Shown here: piece after piece, positions 1 through 9,969 of the stretch
Position numbering within the stretch: position 1 is the stretch's first letter
Layout: each line of letters opens with the position of its first letter
Assembly: GCF_000204055.1 (NCBI RefSeq)
Contig: NW_006768771.1
Coordinates: forward strand, 324,638-388,637
DNA: 64,000 bases
From: Melampsora larici-populina 98AG31
Taxonomy: Eukaryota > Basidiomycota > Pucciniomycetes > Pucciniales > Melampsoraceae
Direction of reading: 5' to 3'
Translations under genes and position numbers: made by a program
The notes under the pieces: generated by a model
What the model was told of the DNA's origin: nothing
Seen by the model: the letters and a program-made list of their open reading frames with translations, nothing else
The model's database searches: none

Positions 1-229
1 GTGTTGAAGTCTGCATGCTAACAAATCCACTTAGGGTATCTCGGACATGTCTTTGACTTGAATGTCTTTCTTTATTCTATTACATGATGTATGGAGCTTT
101 AGTCAACTATTGACACAACAAATCTTTGTATTTGACTGAATATCCTCAGAAATTACATGTGAACACTTGGTTGGTACAACAACTTCTTCTATTTTTGCAA
201 CCATATCTTAGCCAGTAACATGTGCCTAC

Positions 230-1368
230 TTAAACAAGATTTTTCTTAATGTGAACTGGTAAGGTATTCAAGAGGGTCGAAACTGGCTTGATTTGAAGAG
301 ACACCTTCTCCTCAGCGGTCAATGATGATAACCAAACCGGCTCATAACAATTTTCAGGTAGACCTCTGCAGACCGGAGCGCTTGCATTAGTCGTAGTCGC
401 CACAGTGCGACATTGATCAAATCGCCGTGATGTGATCAATGGACCCTTTGTGGAAGAGCTGTACTTCTCAGATAATTCATCGAGTTGATGGAGCACCGAA
501 GTGAATTCTTGACTACGCCAGATAAGGCCAACTGCGGGGTGATGGGTGTTTTCGGGCTGCCACTCCGTGTCTGAACAGCAGTCGTGATGAGGCAGCAGTT
601 TTGTAGCCTCATCTCCGAGTTTTTCTGCCTTTGCAAGAGCAGACATCGAACGGAGACGATACTTGAAGAGCTGACCAGCTCAGAAAAGATCAGCTCAAGA
701 TACACTTATTCAAGACGTCAATTTAAAACTCACCGCGATTTTTTTACGGCCGGTCTCTTTCCGTAGAAGCTTTTGGGGAGATCGGCGCCCTTGTCGTATA
801 TCGGTGGCCGTTCCACGCATCCATCGATGTACGATGCCAATGCATACTTTCTCGGTGGAATCATCGGAAGAGATTGATTGCTTGGGGAAGGCACCTTCTG
901 ACTTGGCGTATTGCCAATGCTTGACCAAAAAGAGTGCCATGGTACGGTTCCAAGGATCTCTATCAGGAGACTTCCAATCAAAAGTAATTTGATTGATACC
1001 GTGCTTTTGCAAGTCAGCAAGAAATAGAGCCTTAAATCGCTCCAATTTAGCGTCGCTGTCTCTAACAATAACATGAGTTGGATTTGATGTGAAAACAGCG
1101 CGATCGGACATTATGTCATCCCGAGTGAGAGGACGAAGTCGGCAGAGTTCGTCAGGAGTGGGTTCCGGCGGATAAGCCTTTGTCAACTCGTTGAAACCAA
1201 GCATATGTCTGGTGAAGCCGGCTAACAATTGGCAGAGAGCTTCGGTGGAATCTGGAAGCGAATCGGAAACCGAAGCGTTCAAAGCTTTGAGTGAGGTCAC
1301 GGCAGCTCCTTTCTTCCAGTGATGGGAGGCTATCAGTTGGAAGGATGAAAAGCTATCAGTAGGGAATT
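230..1368 (-). CDS. Two-exon gene of a multicopy fungal family, function unknown, 5' end not fixed
   Basis: On the minus strand, exon 1 reads from about 1368 to 734 and exon 2 from 670 to 230. They join in phase 0 across a 63-nt intron (733-671) with donor GTGAGT and acceptor CAG. Joining gives KKIA followed by LFKYRLRSM with no stop. Exon 1 is open upstream of 1300 as far as a possible TAG acceptor at 1369-1371, so a further 5' exon is likely. Visible motifs are a tryptophan-rich block (FDWKSPDRDPWN, LVKHWQYAK), CCSDTEW, and a C-terminal GLPENCYEPVWL. From memory, this order resembles a hypothetical family repeated many times in rust and other basidiomycete genomes and often near transposons. 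No catalytic domain is recognised. GC content is visibly higher than in the flanks. It could be a transposon-carried gene. The intron is well supported; function is unknown. Confidence 0.6.
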
Positions 1369-1911
1369 CTAGTTGGGGTTAGATTCGAAGAAATATGCAC
1401 GTACACATTGTCAAATGCTCTAAGGAGTAGAAGGAGCTGGCTTCAAGGAGACTAATTCCTGGGATTACGGAACGTTGGAAGCAAGAATATATCTGTGTCT
1501 TTGAACTGAGTGCCAATGAATCAGTTCGAAAAAATGTATCAGGCCTTTCTCAACTCATCACCCTCACAAACGGGACGATCGGCACGCTTTGATCAGGAAT
1601 GTAAATTCCTAGCAAGATTTATTTTTGGGGACCATTACTATAATAGTCGCTGATACCCAAACAAAACAAAAAAAAGACCAAGACCATCCTTTCTTCCAAG
1701 ATGTATAGAAAAGGGGGTTAACATCTTAATTTTGATATTCCATCAACAAAGGAAACGGAACAACAGACTGCTATCTGAACTAAATGAAATCTATTTCGAA
1801 ATTATTACAACACTCTTGGTGTGTGCACGTCGACGTGCTACACCAAGACAGACATGGTGGTAGCTCCTTATTGAAGATCTTGTAATTTTGTTCGGCTTGA
1901 GCTAGGGATCA
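1301..1911. other. Interval between the multicopy gene and the gypsy remnant
   Basis: Apart from the possible upstream exon of the neighbouring gene (to about 1368) and the palindrome at 1815-1847, I see no gene. It should hold the missing 3' part of the gypsy element, but I found neither an integrase motif nor an LTR matching sequence beyond 5300. Confidence 0.5.
1815..1847. repeat. Near-perfect 33-nt palindrome
   Basis: CTTGGTG at 1815-1821 pairs with CACCAAG at 1841-1847 around a 14-nt perfect palindrome GCACGTCGACGTGC. It lies just beyond the point where the gypsy pol similarity stops, so it could belong to a retrotransposon end or to a separate short element. No target duplication was found. 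Confidence 0.6.
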
Positions 1912-2136
1912 AGATCAATAGGCCACCGGGTGAAGCAGATTGTCTTTGTCGCATACCTGAGATAAGATCACAGCAAGGGCGAAGTCCAAACAGTCACAGG
2001 CAAGGATAAAGGCCTTATAAGGATCCGTAATCTTGAGAATAGGGGCTGATGTGAATGCAGTGTTCAATTTATTAAATGCTTTGTTGCACTTCTCATCCCA
2101 TATGTAAGGGGTCTTCAATCTTGTCAGGTTATGCAA
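1912..2136 (-). pseudogene. Start of gypsy RNase H, truncated
   Basis: TPYIWDEKCNKAFNKL followed by ILACDCLDFALAVILSQ and HPVAY matches the connection and first strands of gypsy RNase H, where the first acidic residue lies in the CD-x-S/L-D segment. It is frameshifted relative to the reverse transcriptase and ends at TGA right after HPVAY (family continuation is usually SRS or similar). Nothing further downstream resembles RNase H or integrase, so this is the 3' truncation point of the element. Confidence 0.75.
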
Positions 2137-2985
2137 TGGTCAAGTAGTGAGAGAGAAATGGTCTATAAAGCGCCGATAAAAAATTTGAAAAACCAATAAA
2201 TCGTTGTAACTCATTCACGTTGCGAGGTGCTGGCCAGTGTTTCACAGCCTTCACCTTTGTGGGATCCATGTTGTTTTTGTTTTTTGATATTAACAATCCC
2301 AAGTATTCAATTTCATCTTTAGAAAATTCGCACCTTTTGGGCTTTAGCCATAAGCTGTGTTTACACAGGACATCTAAAACCGTGTCAACTGCTGCTTTGT
2401 GGTGAACATTCTTCTTAGTATAAATCATAGTAAGATCAAGGTAGGCTGCCGTATCCTTTTGAATTCTACCCACCAACATATCCCGAATGAAAAATTGAAA
2501 ATAGCCCGGCGCTCCAGTGGGTCCAAATGGCATGGTAAGCAGCGCAAACTGGCCATGCTTACAAATGAATGCCAAAATGTCCCTGTAGCCTTCAGCCACT
2601 TGAAGATTTCCGTAGGCATTGCACATGTTGAGCTTAGAGAATTTCTCGGCATCCAACAGACTATCAACAAGATCCATAGTCAGGGGAAGTGGATATTTGT
2701 TTTTTATGGTGAGGGAGTTGAGTCTTCTATAGTCAACGCGCGGTCAAAGGTTGCCATCCTTCTTCCCAGTGAAGAGCACCGGAGCAGCCCACGGCAAGGT
2801 GGTTCTCCTTATGGTACCATTTGCTAGGGCCTCAGCAATCATCTTGCTTAACACTTCATCTTCTGCTGGTGATAAAGGTATGATTTGACCCGCTTGAGGT
2901 TGGGCTCCGGGGATCAGATCAACTTTGAAATCATATTTTTGTCTTGGTGGTAATATTTGAGCGTTAGATTTGCGGAACATATGAA
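2129..2985 (-). pseudogene. Gypsy reverse transcriptase with both catalytic sites altered
   Basis: The frame from 2980 to 2129 has PPRQKYDFKVDLIPG and PWAAPVLFTGKKDGNL, then a TGA where the family has Arg (LRPxVDYRxLN), then VDYRRLNS, the palm and thumb, LTMPFGPTGAPGYFQ and EFSKDEIEYLGLLIS. The first catalytic Asp block normally reads KLDL but here reads KLNM. The YLDD motif reads YLDLTM. Both changes remove metal-binding aspartates, so the enzyme would be dead even without the stop. The frame ends at a TAA after SHYLTIA, and the RNase H piece continues in another frame. Confidence 0.85.
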
Positions 2986-2995
2986 GGTGTCGGTG

Positions 2996-4036
2996 CTAAT
3001 ATGTCGGTACAAGCTCTTTGACAGACTTGGCTAGTTCTTGAAGTTTCAAGGCGGCTGCTAATTGTGCTGACGTCAACCAAGATGTCCTCGCGGCATGTAT
3101 GCTTGTCTCTGTGGAATTCATGATAGTACCAAGCTTGCCAGCAGATTCAATTGGGACATGAGATGTAGAAGGGTCAAACTCACATTGCGGGGATGTTGCA
3201 GTATCATCACTAATACCTATCCCCTCGTCACATATCCTAGCTTGCCCCTTTGGCATCTCATTTGGATCCTCGGGGTTATGTGTCGGACAGGACAAAGCCT
3301 TTGTCAAGGCTAAAATGTGGTGCTTGTTGTCGGGATTCTCGTTATTAGGTCCGTCTGTGGTTGTTCCCTGTGATTTAGAGGGAAACAAGTGCTTGCCAGC
3401 AGGTTTGACAGGCTGAGATGGAGTTACCAGAACATACACATGTTGCGGGGATGCTGACGTATCATCACTGATACACATCCCCTTGTCACTATTCCTAGTG
3501 TCCCTTACGGGTTCCATGTTGGGGTCCTGTAAGGGTGGTGGCGGATGAGACAAAGCGGTGTTCACTGCTGCAACGTGTGGCTTTATGTGATTAATCTTGC
3601 CAGCCTTCCAGTTGATCAGGTCACTGTTTGCTTTAATCCAGGGAATACCCAGTATTCCGTCATATGAATTCTTAATTTTCGTGATAATGAATTTTGTACT
3701 TGATGAATCATTTTGAATGTGTTGGTTGGTTTTGTAAGATGATTGGCTTACGGAGCCATCAAATCCAGTTACGGCTCTGGTGGATTGGGTAGCATACTGA
3801 AGCAAACCCGCCTCAGCAGCGCAAAACTCACTAAGGACATTGTGTGTAGCACCAGAGTCTACGAGAAAAAGGGCCTGAAAGGAAATGGGTGGTTTGGCGC
3901 GGGGAACTTGGGACATTGATAAAGAAGTACATAGAAATAATCGAGGATCATTTGAATTGCAATTATAAAAACTACTAGCACCAAGTTCTATAACATTAAG
4001 TCCCCCTCTTGAGCTCAGGATAGGCACACCTATCAC
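2996..4036 (-). pseudogene. Gypsy aspartic protease region
   Basis: The segment carries LVDSGATHNVLS, the D-S-G active-site signature of retroviral-type aspartic proteases, and about 80 residues later YDGILGIPWI, the usual ILG partner motif. A long, low-conservation spacer follows before reverse transcriptase, and contains a tandemly related block (two segments with RNSDKGMCISDDT and RICDEGIGISDDT). The frame stops at a TAG (2988-2986) and then continues in the same frame as HRHLHMFRKSNAQILPP, so CAG-to-TAG is the simplest explanation. It is part of the same pol frame as the reverse transcriptase. Confidence 0.8.
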
Positions 4037-5295
4037 TCCTGAGCTGCGCCATTTTTTGAAATATCAGCTTGACTGCCACCCTCTCCTCTATTTTCAGCAA
4101 TTGAATTTCCACCTCCTAATGCAGCAACCTTTGCCTCTAACTCAGCCATCTTATGCTTGAAACCTCCTGAACCTCTGAGACCCCCTCTCTTCTTCCCATT
4201 ATCACCACTCTTCTCCCCTGGACAATCAGATGCAAAATGACCCTGGGCTGCGCAGTGGAAGCAGGACCCCCTACGCATACGTCTAGCACGTTCCTCCTCA
4301 GCCAATCAAACAAAATTGGAGTATATGTCCATGGCATTTGGGTCGGAGGGAATGTGAAACATGGTGGATGTGCCCGTAGCGCCGTGCATCTTGCTATCAA
4401 GTTTGATTGCCAGGTTCGCGATCTGCTCAATGCTTGCAAAGTCCTCCTGAACCATCACCATCGCAACTCTAATCTCCTTCTTCAGACCCTGTTCAAAATG
4501 GGTGATAAGGGTAGGCACCTCCCACCCAGTGGCACTAGCATGCAAGTTGAAGTCATCGGCATAGGCGGCTACAGTACCCTTCTGAGTCAGGGTTTGTAAT
4601 GCTCATTTGACCTTTGACTTCTTCTTGGTGTCGAAGTACATCGCCTTGAAGTTGGTGATGAAACATTTGAGCGTGACAGTATTGGCGGTAGCAGGGTCAA
4701 GCAATTTGAGCGTCATAGATTGGCGCAGCTACTAGCTGCTCCGGTGAGATAAGACAAGGTAAAGACCACTTTACTGCAATTGTTGAGAAAGAGGTAGGGA
4801 TGTGCAAGCATATATAACTGAACTTGGCTTGCGAAGATTTCAGCAGGGCCGCCATGAGTACCGCTGAACTTGTCAGGGGTCGCAACCTTAGGCCCTTTAG
4901 GACTAGGTGCGACCTCATGCGGTGGTTGAGACATTGCTACCTGTTGAGCGGTATCAGGAGTCGGAGGGTGCTGGTTATTACTAGCGTTTTCTATAGCGGC
5001 TAATTGAGCCTCAGCATTGTTAGATCTGGCTTCGGCTTGTTCTTGCAGAGTGCGTTTGTTTGCTAGAGCATTCAAGAGTTCATTAATCTGTCTCTGGATG
5101 TCTTCCATTGCAGATGATCCCTCAATCGCAAGTCTAGAAGGTCCTTCAATGGCGAGATGAGTTTCAGTATTGACGAAAGTATTGTTTGTCTTGGGATCAG
5201 ATTCGGAGTTTCCAACTGCGGGGAGCCTGTATGAGGGTGACGTGGTGGTGTTGGTGTAATTCAGTCTAGGTTTGAGACACAGTCTGAATTTTAAT
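4033..5295 (-). pseudogene. gag: Gypsy Gag remnant with zinc knuckle
   Basis: The frame is open upstream of the Met at 5108 to about 5295. The N-terminal part has a coiled-coil-like stretch (IQRQINELLNALANKRTLQEQ) and the capsid segment ATPDKFSGTHGG. A one-base loss near 4720 shifts the frame. The capsid then continues (MTLKLLDPATANTVTLK, TQKGTVAAYADDFN) with a TGA near 4602 and another at 4308-4306. The C-terminal part carries CFHCAAQGHFASDC, a perfect C-x2-C-x4-H-x4-C nucleic-acid-binding knuckle, preceded by a basic stretch. In working elements this protein forms the virus-like particle. Here it is broken in at least three places. Confidence 0.8.
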
Positions 5296-5300
5296 TATCT

Positions 5301-6024
5301 AATGTAAAGTTCAGTCAGTCTTCTGAAGGGTTTGGTCGATCAATCTTATACAATGTCTCAACTCAGTATAATAAAGTTTTCAATTCAATCTGATAAAGTT
5401 ACGGTTTGAATCTAAAATCAGTTCGGTCTGAATTCTAATTGATTTCAATTCTAAATATCTATATGACTTCGTTCCTCAATTCCTGATGAGAATAGATCCA
5501 ACAATATGTTATGACCTGTTGTCACGGGGTGCAGGAGATGAAGGAAAGCTGCCAAGGGTTCTGTTCTATTGTCTAAAGAGATTGTTGGATGAAGGCTAAT
5601 ACAAGTTACGTAATACAGCGAGTATAAATAGAACCAATACGTGACATGTAGTTGTTTCTTTCACAGGCCATTCCATATAGAGTTGTAACACGGAGCAGAG
5701 GAATGATTATTGAAAAATTACATAGCTTGCATTCTACTTGTATGAGCAGTGGTTTGTTCAACTGAGTGTTTTGGAAAGAATAGTGGGTTGTTCAATTGAA
5801 TGATTCTAATGATCTTTCTGAATTGATTTGTGATTGAAGTTGAAAAAGGTGTGTTATAAAGACTTACTCATATTCTTCTTCTCTACTTCTTCAATTGACA
5901 AATCTGAATCACTATCTTTTTCATTGCTGAATAATGGTTCATCATCTAATTTATTATTGTTCATTGTTTCAAAGTTAATGTCATTGTTTGAGATTGATTT
6001 ATCTCAAAGGAATGTATGGTTTAT
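5301..6024. other. Non-coding stretch with LTR-like promoter segment
   Basis: No gene is supported. On the plus strand a segment beginning TGTCACGGGGTG at 5520 and carrying GAGTATAAATAGAACC near 5616 looks like the 5' part of a solo LTR of basidiomycete gypsy type, but I could not find its end or a target duplication. It is oriented opposite to the gypsy remnant. Treat the LTR reading as a suggestion. Confidence 0.3.
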
Positions 6025-6788
6025 CACTACGCCAAATTGAAAATTTACCGCTGAGTTTAGAAAATTGAGCAGACATAGAAAATTATGGAAGAGCTTGGAG
6101 GGGTCAGAAAGATATGAAAAAATATTGGTTGGGCCCTTCGGTGCATTCCAATCATCTGGCATATTTTTTCATATTTTTACAACCACAATGCAAATAATGT
6201 CAGAAACCCAATTTTGGTCCAAAGCTGGCAGGTAGAGAGACAGTGACCTTGCAACACCAACAAAATCATCAATTTTTCTCCAACACATGTAATGTCTTGA
6301 CATTCTGAATTCCACATTCTGGCTCTACAGTTTGTGTGCAGAAAAAAGCTGTGTGTCTCCAATGATGGGTGAGATATATCAAGAGACGTACACAGCAGAA
6401 ACCATATATAGACATAGAAGTCATTACTACAATGGCTTCAGCACCTTAATAAACCTTGTAGAGACATCATGTGGCTTCCATAAACTGCAAGTGTTCAGAT
6501 GATTGAACAAAAATACTCATATTTCTGTGCTTGGAGGTTTTTGCCCAAATATTGCTAGTTTTGGACCAAATTTGAGTTTCTGACATAATATCCCCTGTGA
6601 GCATTTTGGTTTGGGGAGACTTCAAAAATCATGGCAAAATTATGCAAAAATATGCAAAATGAGGGGACAGCACCTATGAATTGAATCATTATTTTTTTAA
6701 AATTTTTCTGACCTCCCCTGTATTGGTGATATTTTTCTACAGTTTCAATTTTCTGAACCCAGCAGTAAATTAGTGATCTGGCGTAGTG
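6025..6788. mobile_element. 764-bp non-autonomous CACTA-type foldback element
   Basis: The left end reads CACTACGCCAAATTG and the right end, reverse complemented, reads CACTACGCCAGATCAC. Both arms continue with matching blocks (AATTTAC-GCTG, AGAAAATTGA, GGTCAGAAA). Further in, TAATGTCAGAAACCCAA near 6190 is matched by its complement near 6590, so the inverted arms extend roughly 200 bp. The element is flanked by TAT at 6022-6024 and TAT at 6789-6791, the 3-bp target duplication expected of EnSpm/CACTA elements. It encodes no transposase. Two AT-rich frames inside it are not supported as genes. Confidence 0.8.
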
Positions 6789-7465
6789 TATTCTGTTGTT
6801 GTTACTTCTCTTTGACTTGCTCAATCTAATTTCTTCCAAAGCGTCTTCATGTTCTATTCCTTCTCAAAACTTCTTTCTCCTTGTGATTGTGGTGGAGTTG
6901 GTTCTGTTATAACCTCTGGAGCTAAATTCTGATTCCTTCTACTCTTTCTCAGGATTGAAGCTGGTAAATTTTGAAAAAAGAGGATCTACCCGCGGAGAGA
7001 GCCCCTCTTAGATAGGAGGAGGAACCAGAGGATGAGGCAGGAAAGAGACGTGAAGGAGGAAGAATGAGTTCTCACTTCACATCCGGCAGAGAGGGCAAGT
7101 ACTCACTGTACTTGCTCCTCTCATCCATGCCTGAAAGTGTAATTCAGGGCAACACTGGTCAAACGGCTGAAACCCGACACCAGCTGTTCAGAGCAGAGGC
7201 CGCTTGACCTATAACATGTCAGGTCACATGGAGAGCTTTCCAGTCTGTGACATGGACTGGAATCATTCCTGGTCCCGGCGTCACCAATCTACCAGAAATT
7301 TCTCTTCCCAGATTGTATTGACAGGACCTTTTTCAAAGGTCCCCTCCGAGTCTTATGACTGTTTGCCCATGCACTCACTATGCAGATTTGAAAGAATCAA
7401 TCCAGGCCTTGATACAGTTAGGACCACTTGGGTGCTACATTGTGAAAGCTCTAGATATATGAAGT
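6789..7465. other. No gene seen
   Basis: The stretch holds purine-rich sequence (GAGGAGGAACCAGAGGATGAGGC near 7015) and an isolated 88-codon plus-strand frame at 7204-7467 without family resemblance. I see no element ends. Confidence 0.4.
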
Positions 7466-7850
7466 AAACCTGGGGGCACAGGAAACGTATTAGACTAAAG
7501 CTTTGAGCTTGGCAACAACAAGAAGTACAACTAACTGACCTGCGTGCTCAAAGTACAAGAAGAGCGCATGATGGACGTGATTAGATAACAGACACTAGTA
7601 TGACAATGATTCTTTTTGATGACAAACCTGAGGGCACAGGAAACATGTTAGACTAAAGCTTTAAGCTTGCCAACAACAAGAACAACAAACTGACCTACAA
7701 AGGTTCAGTATCACACAACACAATAGAGACAAAGATCAGAAAACATAAGAAACTGTAATGAAATGAAAAATAGCAAATGATAATACCTGCATGCTCGAAG
7801 TAAAAGAAGAGTGTGTGATGGAAGTGATTAGATAACAGACACTAGTATGA
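7466..7850. repeat. Degenerate direct repeat, two units
   Basis: Unit 1 (7466-7604) and unit 2 (7624-7850) both begin AAACCTG(G/A)GGGCACAGGAA, continue with TTAGACTAAAGCTTT(G/A)AGCTTG, and end with GATTAGATAACAGACACTAG. Unit 2 has about 90 extra bases in the middle, between CTGACCTACA and the TACCTGCATGCTCGAAG block. A short TGATTCTTTTTGAT follows unit 1 and recurs at about 7954. The origin is unknown. Confidence 0.75.
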
Positions 7851-8045
7851 TGACTTTGAAACATAACCACAGTAGAAATGAAAAGTAAATGAAAGAGGAG
7901 TTAGTTAAGAGAGAAAAATAACATGTATTCTCAGTAGGAGTGAAATTACTTATTGATTCTTTTTGATAAGCAAAAGAAATCAGAAAGTGGGGGGAAGAAC
8001 AACCACATAACTGAAAACAAGAAACAATTTTTTTCCATCCCTTGA

Positions 8046-8195
8046 CACTGCAAGTATGATGTGTTTCTCTGAGGCAACAGATGATTGAACTTGATGCACA
8101 AAATGATCAATAATGCAGATTTAATGCACTTTTAATCAATTTTTGAATTAAATGTAATCGTTTTTCACCACAGAAAAACACATTGTATTTCAGTG
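8046..8195. mobile_element. 150-bp CACTG-type miniature inverted-repeat element, copy A
   Basis: Terminal sequence CACTGCAAGTATGATGTG at the left is matched at the right by CACATTGTATTTCAGTG, with subterminal blocks (TGCACAAAATGATCA against the right arm). It is flanked by TGA at 8043-8045 and TGA at 8196-8198, a 3-bp target duplication. A better preserved copy lies at 18834-19015 with the same termini and the same flanking trinucleotide. There is no coding capacity. The 3-bp duplication and CACTG end suggest mobilisation by a CACTA-superfamily transposase, which is an inference. Confidence 0.8.
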
Positions 8196-8198
8196 TGA

Positions 8199-9969
8199 TT
8201 TAATACACCTCCATCCCTTGCTGTACAACATCACCCACAACCACTTCCAAATCAGGTAAAGCCACTTCTCAATCCGGTAATGACTTTTGACTACTACCAA
8301 GATAGAACATCTTAACACTCACTAGATCTACAGTAACTCCCTAACCTCATAAAATGGTCACTCAACATCATGCTGAGCAAATTATCAGCCATGGCCTGGA
8401 ATCCTTTCAGGGAGGACAGAATCAGCTTGCTTATCTCTCAAATCATGGATTCAACTCTGGAGTCGACCTCTTCTCATTTACACACTTCTGTACTACTTTC
8501 TAATTGTTTCCTGGCAATGCTTCAGCCACATTGATATAAAGTGACTAATTCATCCATTCCTGCTTCTTTACTATCCATTCTATTTTGTTATCATGATTCA
8601 ATCATGCATGATCAATCATACATGAATCATCTCTGCAGTTCATTCATACCATACAAAAATGGAACCTCAAGGAAAAGGCCAACCAATCAAAAGGTTGCCC
8701 ATTAGAAAAATGGGTGGGAGACCGCCTGGGCATCAAACAGCCACAAATTCTTATGGCCCAAGCGCCCATTGCAAGATACAACGCAAACATTGTGATGAGC
8801 ACAAGCACATCCAATGTGAATGCTCCACTTCCCATTCCTGAATTGTCAAATGAGACGTTTAGCATGTTTTGGTTATCTTGTTCTTCATACAAATCAACTT
8901 CATTTTTACATCTTCTTTGTTGATTGGAAGGAAATTGGGAATCAGATGTGATATCCATTTGGTTGAACTCTGCCTTCTCTCAGTATACATATTTTTTCCT
9001 ATTTTATCTATTTAAATTTTATCTTTTGGCAAATACAGTCAAAAACAACTTCATTCATACCACCATTGAACACACACAGCGGTACAGCAACATCTGACAT
9101 CTCAATACATCAATTGGATCTTCTGACACAGTCCAGTTGGGACGTCCAGTTTATGTCGGACTTGCTGAAGGCTGAGATGTCTGATTTGACTGCCACCTTT
9201 TGTGCTCAACCATTATATTTAAGCCCAGACCAAGGAAGACATTATTCTCAAAGCCATAAACAAGATATATATATGATAACCCATGAGATTTGCATAAGGA
9301 TCAAAGGAGCTTAAGACACCCCACTGAGGATGTGATCCAATAAGATCAACGAGAAGTGGCATTTGTTATGGACACTCATTTTCTTAGACCTCTCAGCAAG
9401 CAATCAACTTGAATGTATCAAGATTAGACGCACATCACCTAACTCAGATAGTGCACAGGCCTTGGGCCTTCCTCTTTGTTGTGACACTGTTTCATGGTGA
9501 GCATTAACTTTTGATTTATTTTTGTTTCGTTTTGTTTTGAAGTTTGCATAGGTTCTGACTATCTTTATTTTTGATCTTTCATGTTTCAGGAAATTCATTT
9601 GAAAATTCCTGGAACATCCTGATCTCATTGATCCTTCAAATCAACTCTTGAATTATCTTTGGATTCACTCAATTCAATTTAATAATGATTTGTCCCTTGA
9701 ATTGACCGCTTCTCACCTTTTCTGTTTTCTTAAAAATTCAATAACAACTGCTTCACATACTTTCCTTTTTCTCTATTCCTTTTTGTCTCTAATCTTTGGA
9801 CATGAGAATTAGTGGATCCTTCCATCCTTACTCTTTCACTTAAAGAAGAGCAAGTTAAATACACAATATGTCCTGGTGGTAAAGGAACCAGGATTTAGAA
9901 ATTGCCACCAACTTCTCTCCAGATGAAGAATATTATTCAAATTGTAATCTCAACCTCTCCACATTCAAA
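8199..9969. other. No supported gene; one small membrane-type frame
   Basis: A 104-codon minus-strand frame at 8958-8644 contains a hydrophobic stretch (LDVLVLITMFALYLAMGAWAI) that could span a membrane, but no start context, introns or family resemblance support it. The rest is AT-rich without recognisable coding or element ends. Confidence 0.3.

Larger units (their letters stand above)
1912..5300 (-). mobile_element. Degenerate, 3'-truncated Ty3/gypsy retrotransposon
   Basis: Reading on the minus strand from about 5300 downwards, the order is Gag with a CCHC knuckle, aspartic protease, reverse transcriptase and the start of RNase H, which is the normal Ty3/gypsy order. Similarity stops in RNase H near 1912, so the rest of RNase H, the integrase and the 3' LTR are missing. 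The reading frame is broken by in-frame stops (near 4602, 4308-4306, 2988-2986, 2743-2741), most of which fit CGA-to-TGA or CAG-to-TAG, and by at least two single-base frameshifts (near 4720 and 2140). No matching LTR pair was found. The element is non-functional. Confidence 0.85.

Noticed and set aside
2399..2827. 142-codon plus-strand open frame
   Set aside because: It lies antisense to the gypsy reverse transcriptase, whose motifs are clear; the plus-strand translation has no recognisable content.
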